Below, piece after piece: positions 14,411 through 19,820 of a stretch of DNA of 19,820 bases (the first letter of the stretch is position 1; each line of letters starts with the position of its first letter). The notes under the pieces were generated by a model. The model did not search any database. It was given only the letters and a program-made list of their open reading frames with translations, and was not told where the DNA came from. The position numbers and the translations under genes were made by a program. The stretch is from positions 1 through 19,820 of the forward strand of contig CAZABS010000017.1 in assembly GCA_964483635.1 (NCBI GenBank), read 5' to 3'. Origin of the DNA: CAZABS01 sp964483635 (GTDB lineage Bacteria; Patescibacteriota; Minisyncoccia; Moranbacterales; UBA1568).

Positions 14411-14440
14411 ACAATAAGCAAAACATTCGGGGTTTGGCAA
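14411..14440 (-). promoter_or_regulatory. Candidate promoter for the sagB-ycaO pair
   Basis: TTGCCA (14435-14440, five of six) and TATTGT (14411-14416, four of six) on the minus strand with an 18-base spacer. Initiation near 14404 leaves an 18-base leader. It sits in the 93-base divergent region shared with the TPR gene. Confidence 0.5.
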
Positions 14441-14465
14441 CCAACGACTCATAGACCCTCTGTAG

Positions 14466-14471
14466 TATACT
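14466..14471 (+). promoter_or_regulatory. -10 box very close to the TPR gene start
   Basis: TATACT ends eight bases before ATG 14480. If used, transcription would begin almost at the start codon, giving a leaderless mRNA. No good -35 is seen at 16-18 bases. Confidence 0.45.
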
Positions 14472-14479
14472 ATGAATAT

Positions 14480-15289
14480 ATGCGTTGTATTCATCAGCTC
14501 AAAATTCTTGGTTTTGTATTGCTCACGGTATTGATTTTCATGGCCAATCTCTTTTCCTATCGAGAGCAAGTTGCCTTTTTTGTATGGCAAAAAACTCATC
14601 TTGAAGAGGCAGTGTACCTTGATCCGTGGAATAGTGACCTTGCCTACTCCATCGGGAATTACTATTTCAATCACGGGACGTACGACCCACAGAAAGCGGA
14701 GAGATATTTTCGACACGCTATAAACGTTACTCCCCTGCACCTCGACGCTCACTACCAGCTCGGACGAATCTTGTTCATCAAAGGGAAGTTTATAGAAGCC
14801 AACCACGAAATTGATACCGTGATTGCAGAGAATCCTGATTTTGAAAAGGCCTACTATATGAGAGGACTTATCCTCGGATACCAGGGTCGATTGAAGCAAG
14901 GAATACCGTATTTTGAAGAATTCATCCGTCGTGCCCCCCACGAATGGGCCGGGTACAATGATCTCGCCTGGCTTTATTTTCGTATGGGTGAATATGAGAA
15001 AGTTCGGGAAATCACTGAAAAAGGGCTTGATGTTTCTCCTGAAAATGTCTGGCTACTCAATATGCATGGCCTCGCACTCCATAACCTCGGACGCAGCGAA
15101 GAAGCACAGCTCTTGTTCAAGCGAGCGAAGGAACGCGCAGACATTCTCAATCCTGAAGATTGGGGTAAGGCCTACCCCGGCAATGACCCAGCGATTTATG
15201 CCGATGGTCTTGCGCGTATGCACGAAGCAATCGATCACAATCTAAAACTCGTTGAATCGTTGAATAAGGAACCTAGCAGAAGGCCTTGA
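14480..15289 (+). CDS. Membrane-anchored TPR protein
   Basis: A 269-residue protein with a basic start (MRCIHQLK), one transmembrane helix at about 9-29 (ILGFVLLTVLIFMANLF), and about five TPR-like helical pairs from residue 50 to 215 (LAYSIGNYYFNHGTYDPQKA; LDAHYQLGRILFIKGKFIEA; EKAYYMRGLILGYQGRLKQG; WAGYNDLAWLYFRMGEYEKV; VWLLNMHGLALHNLGRSEEA). TPR domains bind peptides or assemble complexes, so this is probably a scaffold facing outward from the membrane. Partner unknown. ATG 14480 is chosen because the longer open frame to 14222 overlaps sagB on the other strand and the hydrophobic anchor follows this Met directly. It is divergent from the sagB operon, so a link is possible but unproven. 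Stop is TGA. Confidence 0.82.
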   Translation: MRCIHQLKILGFVLLTVLIFMANLFSYREQVAFFVWQKTHLEEAVYLDPWNSDLAYSIGNYYFNHGTYDPQKAERYFRHAINVTPLHLDAHYQLGRILFIKGKFIEANHEIDTVIAENPDFEKAYYMRGLILGYQGRLKQGIPYFEEFIRRAPHEWAGYNDLAWLYFRMGEYEKVREITEKGLDVSPENVWLLNMHGLALHNLGRSEEAQLLFKRAKERADILNPEDWGKAYPGNDPAIYADGLARMHEAIDHNLKLVESLNKEPSRRP

Positions 15290-15297
15290 TTTTTTTC

Positions 15298-15326
15298 TTG
15301 TTTCTGATCCTTTTTTCGATTATACT
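15298..15326 (+). promoter_or_regulatory. Promoter of the large secreted Cys-rich gene
   Basis: TTGTTT (15298-15303), 17-base spacer, TATACT (15321-15326). Initiation near 15333 gives a leader of about 18 bases before ATG 15351, without a Shine-Dalgarno. Confidence 0.65.
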
Positions 15327-15350
15327 GAAACTGTAAACAAAAAAATTCCT

Positions 15351-18241
15351 ATGCGTGAATTTGGCGCCGTTTTTTCAAAAAGAAAAAATTATCTTTTTGT
15401 TTCGTTTTCTGTGATCATACTCGGCCTGGCTCTACAAATCGCACCAGTTGCCAACGCTGTTTCTTCAGAATATGATTTTTTCAACCCATCTCCCGCGGGA
15501 GATGCTGGGGGTCTTGCTATTCCTGCTTCTTGTCCTTCTGATATACATTCAGGAGGAGATGGAAACCCTGGTGACTGGGGTAGTGGCCGCTGGGGTACCA
15601 ATTGTTGGAATAACTGTGGTATCCAAGGTCAACATGACTGTAATGGCAACTGCAGTGTTTCTGATGTGGCTGTCGGAGGAGCATGTAATTGCGGCGGAAC
15701 GTATATCTGTGATTCTTTAGGTACCGGAAGTGTTTGTTCGACAAGTGCTACCGATGGCGGGCCATGCACCAAAGACAACGGTTGTAATACCACCAATGGT
15801 ACCTGGGACTGTAGCCGAACCGTATGCAGCGCTCCCGAGCCAGCCCCTTGTGGTGTAACTTGCACTGGTCCTTCCAATACTTTCTGCTCACCCGACATAA
15901 CTCATGGTCCAGAATATTGGGAATTTCAATGTGGTTGTACGGGCTCTCCTGGGGCTGGATGGATAGACGCTGGTGGTGGCTGTTACAATCACCAAATTAG
16001 TGCCAATGATCCAGTACACTGCCCTCCAAATAACACCTGCGGTGGGCCAAATGGTACTTTCTGTGCTCCATGGAACTCCATTGTTGAGTACCAGTGTGCT
16101 TGTCCCAGTGCTCCATCTGGGAGTGGATGGAATCCCCAACCAGATGGCTGTTATCACCGAGATACCGGCATAAATTGCTCTCTTTGTGGAAACGGATCTT
16201 GTACAGATCCTGGAGAAGATTGTAGTACTTGTCCCGCTGATTGCGGGTCGTGTCCGCCTCCTCCTTCTTATCCCGGGGTCTCGACGTCTCTTGCGAAGAA
16301 AACTGGTCAACCAGCGTACCCACTTCCTACACCCAATAGTGGAGTCACACTCCGGGCCAGAATTTGGGGTGGTACATATCCGAGTTATTGGGTATTCAAA
16401 AATCCAATTGGCACCCCAACCATTCCACACGCCAATGGTAGCTCGCTTTACTATGGAAGTTGGAGTTGGGTTGGTGGAAGATTTACTTGGAGTCCGAATG
16501 ATCCAATCAATGGTACTATCATCTACCCCACCGGTAATAGCGGACAACGTGGTGACCAATCCATGGATCCATACTCTGGAAGACCTGAAGTATATGAATT
16601 CCCGACGGGAGCACTCACTGAGACGACCACCTACCGTGTTATCGCGTATGATTCATACGCGTCTGGTCAAGGCGATTGGCTCGGCAATCCTTGGTTGAGT
16701 TATACCGATCACACCGTTACCGTAGTCCCCTCGGTTCCTCCGAGTGTCAGCTGTAGTGTCAATGGTGGAGCCAACACCACTATTGCGGCTGGTGCCTCGG
16801 TGACTTTTTCTTGGAACTCAAGTGGAGCTACCACCTGTACTCGTACTGGTGGATGGCTCGGTGTCCCGACATGGGACAACGCGAGCTTTTCGCTTCCAGG
16901 AAGCGCCTTTACTATCGGTCCCCTCGCTCAAGCAGGTAGTCCTTATATTTTTGGTGTTACCTGCACAAATCCTATCGGATCAGCATCCTGTTCAACCACA
17001 GTCAATGTCACCGCTCCAAACAGCCCCCCNNNNNNNNNNNNNNNNNNNNNNNNNNNNNNNNNNNNNNNNNNNNNNNNNNNNNNNNNNNNNNNNNNNNNNN
17101 NNNNNNNNNNNNNNNNNNNNNNNNNNNNNTCGGATCAGCATCCTGTTCAACCACAGTCAATGTCACCGCTCCAAACAGCCCCCCCACTGTCGCCATTGAT
17201 CTCCCCCCAATTGATGGCAGCTATACGAGTCCACTCGATCTCGCCGGAAGAGTTGTATCTGACCCTGAGGGTGACCCGATCATTGACTACGAGTGGCGGG
17301 ATGGAGATTGCGCCAACGGAACACTCATTTCACCGCTTCATGTTGAAGATCCTGGCCTAACTTCTCTCACAACTGGACCACATACTCTCTACTTCCGAGC
17401 TATGGATAATGGATCACATTCCTGGTCAGCCTGTGCAGCGCGGACGGTGATAATCACGAGTTCTGGGTACACCCGAGTCTGCCCCAATACAGACACTCTT
17501 CTCGTTGGCGAGACCAAATCGTTCGCTGCTTGGCACCACCCAACTACAGACATTACTGACGCAACACTCCCTCTCTTTTGCGACAATCCAGGATCAGTTA
17601 TCGGCGCAAACAATGTCACGGCTACAACGACATGGGTTCCCATCAATGGGCCTGGTGTTGGAGCAACAACCGGAGTAGCGGGACAACTTCGAGGTGTAAC
17701 TGGACTAACCGGGGGTGGATCCGCGGCAATGCAGTTCCGAGCAACCTACAATGGCGCGATTGATACTGCTGCGGTGACAATAACTCAACCAACACTTCTG
17801 GTTTGTCCAGCCGGAACAATCACCCTGAGCTACAACTCATCAACAAATCTCAGCGCCTACTACGACGCAGCGGGAACACAGACATGTGCAGCTCCCAGCG
17901 GATCGCCTGTTACTGAAAGTACCAATTGGATAATGATTCTCAATCCAGGTATTGCAAGTGTGAGTAATACCGCTGGCACAAAGGGACGAGTAAACTCTGG
18001 TGGTGCAACTGGGACTGCGCGCGTCCAAGCAACCTACAGCAACGGATTCCAAGTTCTCGGGTACACCAAAGACATTAGTGTCCAGTGCGTACCAACGACA
18101 TGGAACTGTCCGCCCGAAAGAGAATCAAACACTTGTAGTAACGATACTCCATGGTCAGTTGCTACAGACTGTCCAGGGATCACACACACGTGTACCGGTA
18201 CCCGCAGCTGTGACTTTAATTGGAAAGAAGTTGCTCCATAA
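15351..18241 (+). CDS. Large secreted Cys-rich / Ig-like surface protein, interrupted by an artefactual gap
   Basis: Signal peptide at residues 1-36 (cut after VANA). Residues about 60-300 are Cys-rich repeats ending with CGNGSC...GEDCSTCPADCG (279-299). Then a beta-rich region (TLRARIWGGTYPSYWVFKNP), an Ig-like domain (VSCSVNGGANTTIAAGASVT to CSTTVNVTAP), a PKD/cadherin-like domain (DGSYTSPLDLAGRVVSDPEG), and two further Ig-like segments each starting with a VCP motif. The 100-N block at 17030-17129 is flanked by a duplicated 55-base segment. Read straight through, the frame shifts and meets a false stop at 17360. Removing the N block plus one copy (155 bases) gives one open frame of 911 residues ending TAA at 18239-18241. 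The protein is probably a cell-surface adhesin-like factor; the ligand is unknown. The alternative is extra Ig repeats hidden in the gap. Confidence 0.82.
16975..17029 (+). repeat. 55-base duplicated contig end, copy 1
   Basis: Identical to 17130-17184, directly abutting the N block. It most likely represents the same genomic bases present at the ends of two contigs that were scaffolded but not merged. Confidence 0.9.
17030..17129. other. Assembly gap (100 N), probably of zero real length
   Basis: Exactly 100 N between two copies of a 55-base segment. The offset between the copies is 155 bases (not a multiple of three), so the nominal gap breaks the reading frame; overlapping the copies restores it. 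Confidence 0.92.
17130..17184 (+). repeat. 55-base duplicated contig end, copy 2
   Basis: Second copy of 16975-17029. The frame after this copy (continuing PPTVAIDLPPIDGSY) is the genuine one and stays open to 18241. Confidence 0.9.
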
Positions 18242-18284
18242 ATTCCCAGCGTACTCTTCAATCCTTCACTCATCAAATTCGTCT

Positions 18285-19556
18285 ATGAGATTCACAATTT
18301 CACCAATCCGTCATCTCAGCTTGTACCTGTTTGGAGTTGTCCTATTTATACCAAATGTAGTAATTGGAGAACAACAGATCCAATTGAATGAGCCTCGTTT
18401 CACGAGAATGGATAGCGGTCAGTACCAAATTTCTGTGACGGTTGAGAATGAAGACTGGAACAGCACACTTTCCCTCTACCCATCCCTTACCTATCGCACC
18501 GAGCGTGTTGAGCAGCCAAATTCGCTTACGGTTCCTTTGGGAAATCCACTTTCACTCTACCGTGGAACGAGCCAGAAACTCACGTCGGTTGTTTCACTCC
18601 CTCAATCGCTCACAGGCGCCGCTTCTGTCTCTTTTGAGTTACGCGATAGCCTCGGCTCACTCATAGCTACAACTACACTTGCCGAAGACGTAGCTCTCTC
18701 GGAGCGTCCAAGTTTCATCAGTCTTGCGAGTTGCACCTACGGAACATACCCAGTGTATTCTGGTGCAAGTTTCATCCTCCTCATTGGCACGAATCCTGAA
18801 AAATTTGCTTGCAACATCAGCAACGGCACCCCAATAACTCAGGAAGTTCAGGTAAAAATGGAGGTTTACGCCTATGAAGTGTTCGGAGAAAAAATTGCCC
18901 TTCAAGAAAACTCCTTTACTCTCGCTCCAGCCGAGACCAAGCCATTCACTTTGGATTTTCCAGAGGAAATAGTTGATATCCCTGGAAACCACACGCTTGC
19001 TATAACCCTCGTGAATAAAGATGGAGCCCAGGTTTCCCTTCCTCTTCTCTGGAAACTCGATGTTCCAGGTGCCGCTGCAGATATAACGCATCTCCGTCTC
19101 GACCAACCAGAATACGCGGCAGGAAAAACTGCTAGAGTTGAATACCTTGGCAATATCCGCCCTGCTTCATATGAGAAGATTGATACCTACACACTCGATA
19201 TCTCTCTGAAAGACAGCAATGACCAACTCTGTACGAAAACTCCAGCAAAGTTTTCATATGATCCCTCAAATCAAATCAAGACTCTTGATGTTAGCATTGA
19301 TACCCCTTGTAACGAACCAACCATTTTACTGAACGTCTATGGAAGCATGGGAAATCGCGTCCTCAGCAAAACAGTTTCAACAGCACTGTCTCCCCCAGAA
19401 TCAGATCCGCGTTTAACACAAAATAAAAATGGTCTTTGGATCATCTCATGGGGTATTGGTATCTTTGTAGCTCTTGTAACTGCTGTCATCAGCTTCCTCT
19501 GGTGGCGAAAAAAACAAAAAAATACACCACCCCCAGTAATGCCATCAAACATGTAA
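18285..19556 (+). CDS. Membrane-anchored extracellular beta-rich protein
   Basis: A 423-residue protein with an N-terminal signal peptide (about 1-28; LSLYLFGVVLFIPNVVIG), a long extracellular part of repeated beta-strand patterns resembling Ig/CARDB-like domains (QYQISVTVENEDWNSTLSLY; KPFTLDFPEEIVDIPGNHTL; TYTLDISLKDSNDQLCTKTP), and a C-terminal transmembrane helix at about 384-407 followed by a basic tail (WWRKKQKN). This is a single-pass surface protein with its bulk outside. ATG at 18285 is chosen because the signal peptide begins there; the frame open back to 18000 overlaps the preceding gene. The 43-base gap to the secreted gene ending at 18241 suggests cotranscription, and this protein could anchor or receive that product. 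No catalytic motif is seen. Confidence 0.8.
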   Translation: MRFTISPIRHLSLYLFGVVLFIPNVVIGEQQIQLNEPRFTRMDSGQYQISVTVENEDWNSTLSLYPSLTYRTERVEQPNSLTVPLGNPLSLYRGTSQKLTSVVSLPQSLTGAASVSFELRDSLGSLIATTTLAEDVALSERPSFISLASCTYGTYPVYSGASFILLIGTNPEKFACNISNGTPITQEVQVKMEVYAYEVFGEKIALQENSFTLAPAETKPFTLDFPEEIVDIPGNHTLAITLVNKDGAQVSLPLLWKLDVPGAAADITHLRLDQPEYAAGKTARVEYLGNIRPASYEKIDTYTLDISLKDSNDQLCTKTPAKFSYDPSNQIKTLDVSIDTPCNEPTILLNVYGSMGNRVLSKTVSTALSPPESDPRLTQNKNGLWIISWGIGIFVALVTAVISFLWWRKKQKNTPPPVMPSNM

Positions 19557-19570
19557 CAAAGAATAGAGCT

Positions 19571-19604
19571 AAAACCCCGAGAAAACTCGGGGTTTTTGTT
19601 TTTC
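19571..19604 (+). terminator. Rho-independent terminator, probably bidirectional
   Basis: CCCCGAG, loop AAAA, CTCGGGG (19575-19592), followed by TTTTTGTTTTT on the plus strand. Four A before the stem give TTTT on the minus strand, so it may also serve the convergent gene ending at 19676. Confidence 0.9.
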
Positions 19605-19675
19605 TCAATTTTCTAGTGGAACTATTCTTTCGATCTAATTCCCTCCTATTCAGCAGTCCGACCACCGAATTTCAA

Positions 19676-19820
19676 TTATTCATGGAACCATCCTTTGAGA
19701 ACCGCCTTCCTTTCCCTTATTTCTCCGAGCGACTGAAGAGCAAACCGTTCGTATTCTGACCGATCAGAGAACTGGCCAAGAATTTCCTCTTTTGAACAAA
19801 TTCCCTGAGACACATTCCCC
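19676..19820 (-). CDS. C-terminal fragment of an unrecognised gene (partial)
   Basis: The minus-strand frame is open from the window edge to TAA at 19676-19678, giving about 47 residues with protein-like, charged helical character (SKEEILGQFSDRSEYERFAL, then QSLGEIRERKAVLKGWFHE). It is convergent with the gene ending at 19556 and shares the bidirectional terminator. Too short to assign a family. Confidence 0.5.
   Translation of the reverse strand, partial: GNVSQGICSKEEILGQFSDRSEYERFALQSLGEIRERKAVLKGWFHE

Noticed and set aside
17130..17360. Continuation of the 15351 reading frame beyond the gap to a stop at 17360
   Set aside because: This frame encodes non-protein-like sequence. The frame that continues the duplicated 55-base segment correctly stays open to 18241, so the 17360 stop is an artefact of the nominal gap length.
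18000..18284. Longer start for the membrane-anchored surface protein
   Set aside because: It overlaps the end of the preceding gene in another frame, and the signal peptide begins at 18285.
1..19820. UGA recoded to glycine as in some CPR lineages
   Set aside because: Genes such as ycaO, the 382-aa membrane protein and the TPR protein end at TGA at natural C-termini, and no gene needs TGA read-through.

Overview
The window looks like a scaffold piece from an uncultured bacterium, most likely of the Candidate Phyla Radiation (Patescibacteria). The evidence is family-level: two genes with the small two-helix type IV secretion pilin fold common in these genomes, an O-antigen-ligase/TPR fusion, several large secreted Cys-rich or Ig-like proteins including a CGNGxC...GEDCxTCPxDCG motif, and few Shine-Dalgarno sites. 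The code is standard: several genes end in TGA and none reads through TGA, which argues against the UGA-glycine lineages (Gracilibacteria, Absconditabacteria). Two 100-N blocks (1724-1823 and 17030-17129) are scaffolding gaps of nominal length.

Layout. Positions 1-402 (+) are the 3' end of an unrecognised gene closed by a terminator. A long minus-strand block follows (read right to left). At its upstream end is a RiPP-like operon: a SagB-type dehydrogenase (13649-14386) overlapping a YcaO protein (12150-13649), then a small Cys/Gly/Asp-rich peptide with its own promoter (11730-12065), then a single-pass membrane protein (10563-11711). Continuing on the same strand are a phosphoribosyltransferase/PQQ-propeller fusion (8792-10423), two secreted paralogues in near-identical expression cassettes (8123-8674 and 7384-7899), an AMMECR1-like/helical-toroid fusion (5273-7234), an O-antigen ligase/TPR membrane protein (2438-5044), a small pilin-like protein (1961-2239) and a Cys-rich double-pilin protein (502-1713). 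On the plus strand, divergent from sagB, are a membrane-anchored TPR protein (14480-15289), a 911-aa secreted Cys-rich/Ig-like protein interrupted by an artefactual gap (15351-18241), and a membrane-anchored surface protein (18285-19556) closed by a terminator. The C-terminus of another minus-strand gene lies at 19676-19820.

How the parts may work together. SagB plus YcaO is the oxidase/cyclodehydratase pair that makes thiazoles and oxazoles from Cys, Ser and Thr. The peptide encoded just downstream, with eight Cys behind a signal-peptide-like leader, is the obvious candidate substrate. No E1-like or TfuA partner is visible, and the neighbours (PRTase-PQQ, AMMECR1-toroid, an unknown membrane protein) are not classical azole-RiPP genes. 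This may be an undescribed class of peptide-modifying locus in a reduced-genome bacterium; that is an inference. The rest of the window is dominated by cell-surface and secreted proteins.

Most striking extras: two secreted paralogues with identical promoter, signal-peptide and terminator DNA but diverged mature domains; two long perfect palindromes sharing a 16-base core, one of which would form the 5' end of the pilin mRNA; and a 55-base duplication flanking the second gap, whose collapse restores one uninterrupted reading frame.
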